Origin: Nitrospirae bacterium RIFCSPLOWO2_02_FULL_62_14 | GTDB lineage: Bacteria; Nitrospirota; Nitrospiria; Nitrospirales; Nitrospiraceae | Length of the DNA: 32,492 nt | Direction: 5' to 3' | NCBI GenBank assembly: GCA_001805245.1 | Contig: MHEU01000073.1 | Coordinates: forward strand, 3,389-35,880 | Shown: piece by piece, positions 7,858 through 13,972 of the stretch | Numbering within the stretch: the stretch's first letter is position 1 | Layout of the letters: the number at the start of each line of letters is the position of its first letter | Position numbers and translations under genes: made by a program | Notes under the pieces: generated by a model | Database searches by the model: none | Told to the model about the DNA's origin: nothing | The model's input: the letters and a program-made list of their open reading frames with translations, nothing else

Positions 7858-9666
7858 CTAGCTAATATTTCTTAAAAGATCAGCGGCCTGCTTCTTGTAA
7901 AGCTCCGTCTGACTGCGCGTGGAAAGAACTTCCTCAAGAAGCTTCTTAGCCCTTGCCGTCTTGCCTTGATCTAGAAAATATCGGCCCAATTCGAGGTTCT
8001 TCTTCTGACGAACTTGCGTTCTTACTTCTTCATCTTTGGCAATGTTGATCGCGCGGTTGTAAAACCGAGCGCCTTCTTCTAGGGCACCCTCTTTAATTAG
8101 AAGAAGACCACGGGTTGCATTGATATGCACGCTCTCCACAGCATCTTGCTCGTTAATACGATCCAAAACCTCCCTCGCCTTTTCTATATCTCCTTTCATG
8201 AGATAATTGTAGGCGAGGTTATTCAAAAGCATTGAGTTCGTCGGAGCATAAGAGAGTCCCTCTTTGAGAGCCGTAATTGCGCCACCATAGTCACTTTTTA
8301 CCTCCGAGAGAATGTAGCTAATTCCAGAGCATGAACTCGTATCCCTCGGCTCTAGCGTTTTGACTTTAATAAGGTAACGAGAAGCGGTCTCGTAGTCCCC
8401 AAGATAGAAGTAGTAGCGGGCAAGCAAGTTATTGAAGCGCGCTTGTCTGCCTGGACGCTTGGAAACCTCTGAAACATCCTTCTCTAAGACCTGGATTAGA
8501 GGCAAAGCCTCATCGTACCTATTGTCCTTTAAGTAGAGAGTGACCAGATTATAATGAGCATCAACCACTACCCCGGGAGATTCCTTAACACCTTTCCTAA
8601 AGAACTCCTCCGCTTTTTCTCTATTTCCCAAGGCTGAATATACACAACCGAGGTTGTTGTAGTTCCGCGCCAGATCCCTAGCCCTCGCTTCTGTACATTC
8701 ATAGAGATCCTGAACTCGCAATAAACATTTCAGGCAAGCACGGTAATTCTTGGAATAGAATAACGCCTCTCCTAAGATTCCTAGAAGCTGAACGTCTCCA
8801 CTGTTTAATCCTTCATATTCACTCAGCAACTCCGCCGCTTGAGTGTATTGCTTTCCAAGCAGATAAACCCTCGCCAACCATTTGGCTGCCTCAATATTCT
8901 GCCTATCCGAAGACAAGCTTGAGGCGAAGTGTCGAATCGCCTTCTCGTAATTCCTCTCCTTTACGTAGCAGATGGCGATATTGAAATTGGGCTTTGATGC
9001 CCCAGGTTCCAAAGTGAGCGCTTTCTTAAAATAGCCTAGCGCAGCTCTCACATTGCCTTTGAGTGTGTAGACTATCCCAAGATTGTTGAGAGCCGAGGGA
9101 TTGGTTTCAACAGACTCTTTAAGCTGCTGCTCCGCCTTTTCAAGATATGTCTTATCCCCTCGAGCAAGTGCCAAACGAAGATAAATCTCACCAAGACTCT
9201 CGTGAATGACAGATCGACGAGGATATTGCTTTAGAAGATCTGCATAAATGGACAACGCACCTTCAAGATTCCCCCTCACTAACTGTGCCTTGGCTAAATT
9301 AAGACGAGCCGAAGTTAAATCACTCTTTATGCTAAGCGCTTTTTCAAAGTAGCGGATCGCTTCACCAACTTTTCCAGCATTAAGATAATTGAGGCCAACA
9401 CTATTCAGAAGAAAAGGACTGTCCGGGACCCTCTCTAACGCATGTTGAGCTGAGCGAAGTTGTTGATTAACTATTTCCAAAACAAGAGTACGCTTTGCTG
9501 TTCTCTCTCCAGCTTCGACCCACACTGATTCCGCTTGATCAGAATCCGAGACTAGCCGACTGCTTGGCATAAATGGATTTCCAGGAGTGGAAACGAGAGA
9601 GAACGTTTCCCTGGAATCTCGTGTCAGTTCTCTTTGCTCGTTTGCTTCATCTACAAGTTTCAACAT
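7858..9666 (-). CDS. Cytoplasmic TPR-repeat protein, third gene of the XRE-kinase-TPR operon
   Basis: A 602-residue protein built almost wholly of tetratricopeptide repeats, by eye about 13-15 from residue 55 to the end. Examples are NSVGLNYLNAGKVGEAIRYFEKALSI, NNLGIVYTLKGNVRAALGYFKKAL and NNLGCVYSALGNREKAEEFFRKGV. There is no signal peptide or transmembrane segment. The first 50 residues are Ser/Thr-rich and not TPR-like (RDSRETFSLVSTPGNPF), a plausible target for the kinase encoded upstream. ATG follows AGGAAG at good spacing, 21 bp after the kinase stop, so the two are co-transcribed. TPR arrays bind partner proteins; here it is probably a scaffold, sensor or substrate acting with the kinase. 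No enzymatic domain is visible. Confidence 0.85.
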   Translation of the reverse strand: MLKLVDEANEQRELTRDSRETFSLVSTPGNPFMPSSRLVSDSDQAESVWVEAGERTAKRTLVLEIVNQQLRSAQHALERVPDSPFLLNSVGLNYLNAGKVGEAIRYFEKALSIKSDLTSARLNLAKAQLVRGNLEGALSIYADLLKQYPRRSVIHESLGEIYLRLALARGDKTYLEKAEQQLKESVETNPSALNNLGIVYTLKGNVRAALGYFKKALTLEPGASKPNFNIAICYVKERNYEKAIRHFASSLSSDRQNIEAAKWLARVYLLGKQYTQAAELLSEYEGLNSGDVQLLGILGEALFYSKNYRACLKCLLRVQDLYECTEARARDLARNYNNLGCVYSALGNREKAEEFFRKGVKESPGVVVDAHYNLVTLYLKDNRYDEALPLIQVLEKDVSEVSKRPGRQARFNNLLARYYFYLGDYETASRYLIKVKTLEPRDTSSCSGISYILSEVKSDYGGAITALKEGLSYAPTNSMLLNNLAYNYLMKGDIEKAREVLDRINEQDAVESVHINATRGLLLIKEGALEEGARFYNRAINIAKDEEVRTQVRQKKNLELGRYFLDQGKTARAKKLLEEVLSTRSQTELYKKQAADLLRNIS

Positions 9667-9687
9667 AAAATTTCTTCCTATGCAGCA

Positions 9688-10788
9688 TCAGTTGATGACT
9701 TGAGCAACAGCCCTGCGGCGAGCCTTGAATTGAGCTCTCCTGGTTCGCACAAGATCGGCAAGTAATATTCTTGTCATAATCTCGATCTGCATGAATACCC
9801 AGTCAAATCGCACCATCCGTTTTCGATAGTCCAGAGCAGCCAAGCCCTTATACAATCGGTTCAGTCTGATCCGTATGGACTCCGGCACTGTTCCATCCGG
9901 CGCAATATCTTCAATGTTTGGCAAGGGACATGCCGCCTCTAACGCTCCAATCGATGCGTCGAAGTATTGCTTCCTCTTGCTAACATCATCGACTTTACTA
10001 AATGGCTGAATCATTGTGTCAGTGATCTCTTGGATTGAGTACAGGTACCCACTTAGTTCAGCCTTGGTAAACAACTCGAAGAGTATCGCTCCCAATGAAT
10101 ATATATCCGAGGCAAACACAATGTCTGCATTTGAGTCCAGACAGCATAACAACTCAGGAGCAGTATGCGTCAAAGCTCCGACCGGTTCATGGTAGATGGC
10201 CATTGGCGAAGGAACTGCTTTATCCTCGAAGAGCACTTTCGCAGTCCCTAGGTCACCTACCACAACGTAACTTCCTGTCATGACAAAACAATTCTGCGGC
10301 CTCAAATCCCTGTGACAGACCTTGGCTGCGTGCAGTCGCTGAACACCTTTGCATACCTCCCTGAAATAGATCAGACTCCGCAGAGGACCATACTTCTTCT
10401 TCGGTTGCTGGATATATTCGAATAAGCTAAACCTCGCCTGCTCCAATGAGAAAAAACGGAGCGGAATGGGCAACACTGCACCTCCGGGAAGGGAGACAGA
10501 AAAGTTAAAGGCACTAACCCCCTCAAACAACTGAACAACGTTTGGTTCACCCTTAAATTTTGCAAGAATCGCTGCCTCTCTATCAAAGCACTCGTGACGA
10601 TATTTTTCTGGCACCCAGGGATCATCGAACTTAAGCACCACGGTCTGTGCCATCACCTGGTCATACGCAGTAAATGTGAGTGAAAAGTTTCCCCCGCCCC
10701 CTGGACTTGTGCTAATCCGTTGGAGCTTGCTGTACCGACCATTAACGGAGGCTTGATTTTCGAGAAGCTGCAGAAGAGTGTCGTTCAT
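9688..10788 (-). CDS. Serine/threonine protein kinase (Hanks type), second gene of the operon
   Basis: A 366-residue soluble protein with a near-complete eukaryotic-like kinase domain: glycine-rich loop SPGGGGNFS (28-36), ATP-binding Lys in VLKF (K53), helix-C Glu near E71, catalytic HRDLRPQN (159-166), metal-binding DLG (179-181, in place of DFG), TAPE (209-212) and ASDIYSLGAILFELF (226-240). The invariant residues are present, so it should be active. The last 90 residues are helical with no recognised domain, and no membrane anchor or PASTA repeat is seen, unlike most bacterial housekeeping kinases. The start ATG has GGGGAG upstream and lies inside the end of the XRE gene (47-bp overlap), implying coupled translation. 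The target is unknown; the adjacent TPR protein is the obvious candidate. Confidence 0.9.
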   Translation of the reverse strand: MNDTLLQLLENQASVNGRYSKLQRISTSPGGGGNFSLTFTAYDQVMAQTVVLKFDDPWVPEKYRHECFDREAAILAKFKGEPNVVQLFEGVSAFNFSVSLPGGAVLPIPLRFFSLEQARFSLFEYIQQPKKKYGPLRSLIYFREVCKGVQRLHAAKVCHRDLRPQNCFVMTGSYVVVGDLGTAKVLFEDKAVPSPMAIYHEPVGALTHTAPELLCCLDSNADIVFASDIYSLGAILFELFTKAELSGYLYSIQEITDTMIQPFSKVDDVSKRKQYFDASIGALEAACPLPNIEDIAPDGTVPESIRIRLNRLYKGLAALDYRKRMVRFDWVFMQIEIMTRILLADLVRTRRAQFKARRRAVAQVIN

Positions 10789-11083
10789 TCAGTCGGCTCC
10801 CCAAGCCAGAAAATTCCTTCCTTAGGAAAGCAACAGCCTCCGTAGGATTATCTCGAAGGATCTTCAAAACATCTTCCGGTATCTTATTCGCTGAAAGAAG
10901 TAGCTCTTCCTTGCTGTATTTAAAGTAATGAGACATTCTCTCTACAAGTTCTTCGGACGGGTTCACTTTATTATTCTCAAGCTTGCTCAAATAGGTATAG
11001 TTGACGTCTAGCTCTGGAGCCAAACGCTTAATACTCAAGCCAGATCTTTCCCTCAACATCTTCAGAAGCGAGGCAAAATTCAT
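10742..11083 (-). CDS. XRE-family HTH regulator, first gene of the kinase-TPR operon
   Basis: This 113-residue protein opens with a lambda-repressor-like HTH: FASLLKMLRERSGLSIKRLAPELDVNYTYLSKLENNKVNPSEELVERMSHYF (residues 3-54). A short helix IPEDVLKILRDNPTEAVAFLRKEF follows, a tail seen in many XRE regulators of accessory genes. It probably binds the perfect 22-bp palindrome 17 bp upstream of its own start and so represses the operon. The ATG sits only about six bases after the -10-like TATAAA and has no ribosome site, which suggests a leaderless message. Its 3' end overlaps the kinase gene by 47 bp. Confidence 0.88.
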   Translation of the reverse strand: MNFASLLKMLRERSGLSIKRLAPELDVNYTYLSKLENNKVNPSEELVERMSHYFKYSKEELLLSANKIPEDVLKILRDNPTEAVAFLRKEFSGLGSRLNERHSSAASRKSSLR

Positions 11084-11122
11084 GGTTCTTTTATACTACG
11101 GGGTTGACAATGTTGTCAACCC
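11084..11122 (-). promoter_or_regulatory. Promoter with perfect 22-bp palindromic operator, XRE-kinase-TPR operon
   Basis: GGGTTGACAA-TG-TTGTCAACCC (11101-11122) is a perfect 10-bp inverted repeat with a 2-bp centre. On the minus strand it contains a consensus -35 (TTGACA), followed after 18 bases by TATAAA and then, six bases on, by the XRE ATG. Transcription would start at or near the A of ATG. The palindrome covers the -35, so a bound dimer would block RNA polymerase. It also carries TTGACA on the plus strand, facing the short gene at 11182. Confidence 0.75.
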
Positions 11123-11181
11123 ACACGAGAAGTGGGTACTGGGTCCCCTTGAATAACTTGACCATTTGAAAGGAGATCAAG

Positions 11182-11415
11182 ATGGAGCTTTATGTATTTG
11201 CTGATTCACTAAAAATGGCTTTTCGCCAGGACATAAAAATATTCCTCCTCGAAAAGGAATTGAAGATAACGATTGCCCGTAAAACCGCCTGGATCGGTAG
11301 TGACGGTCGACTGACGGGCGAATCAGGGGTCGGTACGGGTGCTCTTGAGATAGGCGTAGACGTAGGTCGTGTCGTCGTCCCCACCACCGGGGCCGCCATC
11401 GTGGCCAGCGTCTAG
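11182..11415 (+). CDS. Short hypothetical protein divergent from the XRE operon
   Basis: A 77-residue ORF with an excellent ribosome site (GAAAGGAGATCAAG-ATG). Its N-terminal half reads like a real protein (MELYVFADSLKMAFRQDIKIFLLEKELKIT). Its last 31 codons lie antisense to the better supported gene at 11323-11622 and are rich in Gly/Val, so the true 3' end is doubtful. It is divergent from the XRE gene and shares the 22-bp palindrome region. No family is recognised. It may be a genuine small accessory gene, or the start of one truncated by rearrangement. Confidence 0.4.
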   Translation: MELYVFADSLKMAFRQDIKIFLLEKELKITIARKTAWIGSDGRLTGESGVGTGALEIGVDVGRVVVPTTGAAIVASV

Positions 11416-11622
11416 ATAAGCCTTTTCGACCGTTCGTGCGACCTGGTGGGCGGTAGCTTGTCGAAAGATCCAAGAGTCTTTTACTTTATCAACACTGTGA
11501 TCGTTAAAAAGCCTTGCGTTAGCGTCTGAGGCGATTCCGACATACCATGAGGCGTTGGTTCCACCACACTGTTTCATATGAGCATTGATATCCGCAATGA
11601 TTTGTTGTGCGCTGTAAGTCAT
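11323..11622 (-). CDS. Small protein with GIY-YIG-like core
   Basis: A 99-residue protein with a strong ribosome site (GGAGGACAGCAACA-ATG). It contains ASWYVGIASDANARLFNDH (residues 24-42), which resembles the YVGI...R...H core of GIY-YIG domains, then ATAHQVARTVEKAYLDAG and a glycine-rich HDGGPGGGDDDTTYVYAYLK. The Glu in ARTVEKAYL could be the family's catalytic Glu, but this is unproven. Proteins of this style appear to me to be conserved small accessory proteins. It lies within the island between the XRE operon and a tRNA-like gene, alone on its transcript. Function is unknown; a nuclease or nucleic-acid-binding role is a guess from the core motif. Confidence 0.65.
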   Translation of the reverse strand: MTYSAQQIIADINAHMKQCGGTNASWYVGIASDANARLFNDHSVDKVKDSWIFRQATAHQVARTVEKAYLDAGHDGGPGGGDDDTTYVYAYLKSTRTDP

Positions 11623-11695
11623 TGTTGCTGTCCTCCGTTTATTGTAAAGTGCAAGACATACCAGTCGCGTGCAGCGTCTAATCAGCCTCTACATG

Positions 11696-11727
11696 GGGTT
11701 GACAAACAGGCGGGAATACGGGATAAT
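11696..11727 (+). promoter_or_regulatory. Consensus sigma70-type promoter carrying the XRE half-site
   Basis: TTGACA (11699-11704), exactly 17 bases, GATAAT (11722-11727). The -35 lies in GGGTTGACAA (11696-11705), identical to one arm of the 22-bp palindrome at 11101. It points rightward, antisense to the tRNA-like gene, and no plus-strand gene follows closely, so its product, if any, would be an antisense or short RNA. Confidence 0.45.
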
Positions 11728-11751
11728 TCCACTACCTGTAGCGTATTTAGG

Positions 11752-11823
11752 AGCCCCTGGCGGGATTCGAGCCCGCAAAAACCCCCTGCGAGGGAGGGTG
11801 CTTTATCATTAAGCTACAGGGGC
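11752..11823 (-). tRNA. tRNA-Arg(UCG)-like gene with unusual loops
   Basis: A 72-base cloverleaf folds fully: acceptor GCCCCTG/CAGGGGC, D stem GCTT/AAGC, anticodon stem CCCTC/GGGGG with one G-U pair, T stem GCGGG/CCCGC. The anticodon loop CCTCGCA gives UCG (Arg) if positions are counted normally. Several conserved bases are off: C33 instead of U33, a pyrimidine at 37, no GG in the 7-base D loop, C54 in the T loop, and no encoded CCA. Perfect stems with odd loops suggest an element-borne tRNA or a tRNA mimic rather than a housekeeping gene. Confidence 0.65.
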
Positions 11824-11834
11824 ATTCAGTTCTT

Positions 11835-11870
11835 GAACGGCGTTCTGGACGGCAATCCGGGACGCCGTTC
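11835..11870. terminator. Hairpin after the HARE-HTH-like gene
   Basis: GAACGGCGT (11835-11843) and ACGCCGTTC (11862-11870) pair perfectly, with a second short GGA/TCC pairing inside. It begins just past the stop codon of the leftward gene at 11875. On the plus strand it is followed by GATTTTAT, so the T-run serves the rightward direction better. It may be bidirectional or an RNA processing hairpin. Confidence 0.45.
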
Positions 11871-11874
11871 GATT

Positions 11875-12357
11875 TTATATAGGCTCCTCCTCGTACAGGT
11901 GGTCCTCTTCCGGTTCCGGCCCTTCATCGAACGGATTATCGTCAATAAGCGTCCATCCGATCAGTGCGAAAACGCCAGGCCTCGCCAGCTTAAACCGCTT
12001 TTTCTGTTTCACGAGTCCATACAGCGTGCCCCGCACGGACGGCACGGCAGCCGAACATCCCAAGGCGCGGATCAGTGGAATGATCTGCTGCATGTTCAAC
12101 GGCTTTCCGGCCTGTTTGAGAACTTCCTCGCAGGCATTCGGAATGCTCGGCGGTGTTTTCTCGACTGGTTCACTCTTGACGATGGACTCTATGACTTGCC
12201 TGATGCCAGAGGGCTTGAACAGCACAGGCTCTTTTTCTTGTTCAGTTTCAAGAATACGGAGAGTCCGCTCGAGGGCAGTAATGTCCGCTTCGAGTTTAGA
12301 AACGAGATTTTTTTTACGGCTGATCTGGACTTCGATCTGATCACGGTATGAAGGCAT
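11875..12357 (-). CDS. HARE-HTH-like winged-helix protein with N-terminal coiled coil
   Basis: A 160-residue protein with a good ribosome site (GAGGAGCAGCC-ATG). Residues 1-42 form a charged coiled coil (QISRKKNLVSKLEADITALERTLRILETEQ). Residues about 73-133 (PNACEEVLKQAGKPLNMQQIIPLIRALG...VRGTLYGLVKQKKRFKLARPGVFAL) match the layout of HARE-HTH/winged-helix domains, found in RNA polymerase delta subunit and in some restriction and chromatin proteins. The tail is acidic (DDNPFDEGPEPEEDHLYEEE), also recalling delta-like proteins. The role is probably DNA or RNA-polymerase binding. It stands alone near the right end of the island. The domain call is by eye. Confidence 0.65.
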   Translation of the reverse strand: MPSYRDQIEVQISRKKNLVSKLEADITALERTLRILETEQEKEPVLFKPSGIRQVIESIVKSEPVEKTPPSIPNACEEVLKQAGKPLNMQQIIPLIRALGCSAAVPSVRGTLYGLVKQKKRFKLARPGVFALIGWTLIDDNPFDEGPEPEEDHLYEEEPI

Positions 12358-12382
12358 GGCTGCTCCTCATGTCCACGGAGGA

Positions 12383-12413
12383 AGTATAACATGAAAGTGG
12401 GAGTGTAGTGCAA
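12383..12413 (-). promoter_or_regulatory. Probable promoter of the HARE-HTH-like gene
   Basis: On the minus strand TTGCAC, 19 bases, TATACT, 26 bases upstream of the start codon. The spacing is slightly long, but the -10 matches five of six consensus bases. Confidence 0.4.
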
Positions 12414-12500
12414 GCGTTACTTACACTGCGTGGAAAAAATCATGCCTACAAGATATTGTACCACGGATTAAGTGTGTCCAAAATGATACTATTTAGTGTG

Positions 12501-12590
12501 TCAGCGGGCGGCGGCAGCGTTCTTGGCGATCTTGATACGCTGTTTTTCGGTAAGGGCTTTCTTGCGGGCTGGTCCACCTTTCAATCCACC
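12501..12590 (-). pseudogene. Fragment of a KGG-repeat-type small basic protein
   Basis: In one minus-strand frame the sequence reads GLKGGPARKKALTEKQR followed by IKIAKNAAAAR and a stop. This resembles the conserved C-terminal motif of small basic proteins with KGGxARAxxLTPEERxEIAKKAAxARW. No start codon or plausible N-terminus joins it, and the open frame upstream is not protein-like, so only the tail seems to remain. Confidence 0.35.
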
Positions 12591-12890
12591 AAAGGCGACC
12601 GAGTGCGGCGGCAGCAGCGTTAATGGCGGGATTGGTCTTAGGAGACTGCGTGGCAGCCTCAAGCCTACCGCGAAATCTCACCAAGGAACAAAAGAGTGGG
12701 TACGAGGACAGACAGGAAGGAGAAACGAATCTTCCTCAGTTGAGATTCAAAATCAAATTAGAAACTGTGCCCAAATTGTGCCCAACTCAATCAAATTTTA
12801 GCTGACTCATCCCAATCCCAGCCAACCTGAAGTTATTCATAATCAATAAGTTACAGATTCGTCAATCGGTTAAGAAAGGCTCTTTTCTGA
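12591..12890. other. Gene-free island end with tandem 11-bp repeats
   Basis: No coding frame here looks real. The stretch is AT-rich beyond 12.7 kb and holds two abutting 11-bp repeats, ACTGTGCCCAA and ATTGTGCCCAA (12764-12785), about 100 bp from the broken tRNA-Lys. Short repeats at such a distance resemble the arm sites of tyrosine recombinases. No integrase gene is present within the window. Confidence 0.4.
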
Positions 12891-12897
12891 TTAAAAG
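12882..12897. other. Putative recombination core of the island right end
   Basis: CTTTT-CTGATT-AAAAG: 5-bp inverted arms around a 6-bp centre, lying exactly where tRNA-Lys homology ends, in the anticodon loop. Tyrosine recombinases commonly use anticodon-loop symmetry of this size as the crossover site. The boundary is seen; the mechanism is inferred. Confidence 0.45.
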
Positions 12898-12928
12898 GGC
12901 GATGCTCTACCGACTGAGCTACCGGCTC
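12891..12928 (-). pseudogene. tRNA-Lys(UUU) 5' half, truncated at position 38
   Basis: Reading leftward from 12928, bases 1-38 of a tRNA-Lys are intact: acceptor strand GAGCCGG, D arm GCTC...GAGC, then anticodon loop CTTTTAA with UUU. The next bases (TCAGA) do not pair with the TCGCC stem strand, and no T arm or 3' acceptor strand follows. The gene is cut immediately 3' of the anticodon loop. It probably marks the point where the island to the left entered the chromosome. Confidence 0.75.
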
Positions 12929-13004
12929 TTCGAACAATAGCTGACAGCGTTCAGCAATCAGCCTTCATCTGGGCAAGCTAGCTTACCATCGGCGCGGTTC
13001 TTTG

Positions 13005-13056
13005 GCCAACGGCTTTTTCCTGGCTTAACGGCGCGCGGACGGCGGGTATTCATCGG
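13005..13056 (-). pseudogene. Decayed copy of the purA 3' end
   Basis: AACGGCTTT, 8 bases, TTAACGGCG, then TTCATCGG occur here in the same order and nearly the same spacing as at the true purA end (13956-14008). The homologous TTA is the purA stop codon on the minus strand. The copy abuts the end of the PIN toxin gene, so vapBC-like genes lie between relic and intact purA tails. Confidence 0.5.
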
Positions 13057-13460
13057 TTCTCGTCTTGGCGCTTGCGCAGGTATCGAGCAGGAGGAAGGAT
13101 CAACACTCCTTCTACCGTCTGACCGTAGTAACGGCCAAAATCCCTGACGTCCCCGCTCAGAAGATGAGTTGCGCGAGCATTGATGGCAGCCGCAAAGATC
13201 GGACGGTCGCTCTCCGGCAGGTCAATGCCGGCCAACTGCGGCGGATCGGCAGCGGCAACAGAAACTATCTCCATGGACGCACAGAGCTGTTCCAGATCTC
13301 TTCGTTGCCGGTCAGTCGAAAGGTTCCGGCGAGCTTCCTCCACTGCATAGGCAGACGTAATCAAGGCGACATGATGCAGCTTGAAGAGTAGACGAAGGCC
13401 GGCAGCATGCCGGTAGGCGGCCGAAAACAGCACGTTGGCATCCAGGAAGACCCGATCCAC
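13050..13460 (-). CDS. PIN-domain ribonuclease toxin (VapC-like)
   Basis: A 136-residue PIN-domain protein. Acidic residues expected for the metal site are visible: D7 in FLDANVLFSAAY, the Glu pair in YAVEEARRN (about 41-42), D in LPESDRPIFAAA (near 85), and D in LLSGDVRDFGRYYG (103 and 106). Such toxins cut RNA, often tRNA, and are held in check by a DNA-binding antitoxin. The gene begins 38 bp after the AbrB-type antitoxin gene, so the pair forms a toxin-antitoxin operon. Its stop codon lies within the decayed purA tail, which suggests it arrived with the insertion that made that relic. Confidence 0.85.
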   Translation of the reverse strand: MDRVFLDANVLFSAAYRHAAGLRLLFKLHHVALITSAYAVEEARRNLSTDRQRRDLEQLCASMEIVSVAAADPPQLAGIDLPESDRPIFAAAINARATHLLSGDVRDFGRYYGQTVEGVLILPPARYLRKRQDENR

Positions 13461-13498
13461 GCGCTAGCCCACAGTATTCATGATGGTAATAAGGCGGG

Positions 13499-13795
13499 CT
13501 AGGCTTTGGTCGGGTTGTGGTGAGGAATGGTGTCTGGGTCGAGGCCGAGCTTTTGGACTTCCTTTCGCGCGCGCGCGTAGTCGTTCACGTCAACGGCGTT
13601 GGATAGCAAAAACTCCGCACGGCGTTCTGCTGTATATATTTCTACCGGCAGGGCTGCAGCCGGACGGATCAACACCCCCTCTGCGCGTTCTTCTGCGATC
13701 ACAAGAGAGCCTTCCTTGATCCCGTATCGGCGACGCAGCGAGGCAGGGATCACCACCGTTCCTCGCTTTCCGACCTTGCTTGTCTCGGCAGACAT
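13499..13795 (-). CDS. AbrB/MazE-type antitoxin
   Basis: Ninety-eight residues from the ATG at 13795, chosen because GGAGGTG precedes it; an upstream in-frame ATG would add an unlikely 42-residue extension. The N-terminus SKVGKRGTVVIPASLRRRYGIKEGSLVIAEERAEGVLIRPA is a classic SpoVT/AbrB swapped-hairpin DNA-binding domain. The C-terminal half (AEFLLSNAVDVNDYARARKEVQKLG) should wrap the PIN toxin. It probably represses its own promoter alone or with toxin. It directly follows purA on the same strand and is absent from usual purA surroundings, in keeping with acquisition as a cassette. Confidence 0.85.
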   Translation of the reverse strand: MSAETSKVGKRGTVVIPASLRRRYGIKEGSLVIAEERAEGVLIRPAAALPVEIYTAERRAEFLLSNAVDVNDYARARKEVQKLGLDPDTIPHHNPTKA

Positions 13796-13972
13796 GATGA
13801 CGCACCTCCGGAGAACGACTGAATATCTGAATGTCTGACTTTCAGGCACATTCTGCCTTTTCTGGGAGAGAACTGCAAGCAGGAAAGAATTCGATATGGC
13901 CCCGCAAGGGAGGAGCTTCATGGCAAAGCCCTCCGAACTTTGCGACGGTCCGCTGAACGGCTTTGTCTGGGA

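Noticed and set aside
11578-12351. 257-codon plus-strand frame behind the promoter at 11699
   Set aside because: It starts inside the GIY-YIG-like gene and runs antisense through the tRNA-like gene and the HARE-HTH-like gene; the residues look random.
12408-12623. 71-codon plus-strand ORF
   Set aside because: It lies opposite the KGG-type fragment and has neither a ribosome site nor recognisable sequence.
1-12928. Integrase, transposase or insertion-sequence ends for the island
   Set aside because: No tyrosine or serine recombinase or DDE transposase motif was found in any frame, so mobility genes must lie outside the window or be lost.
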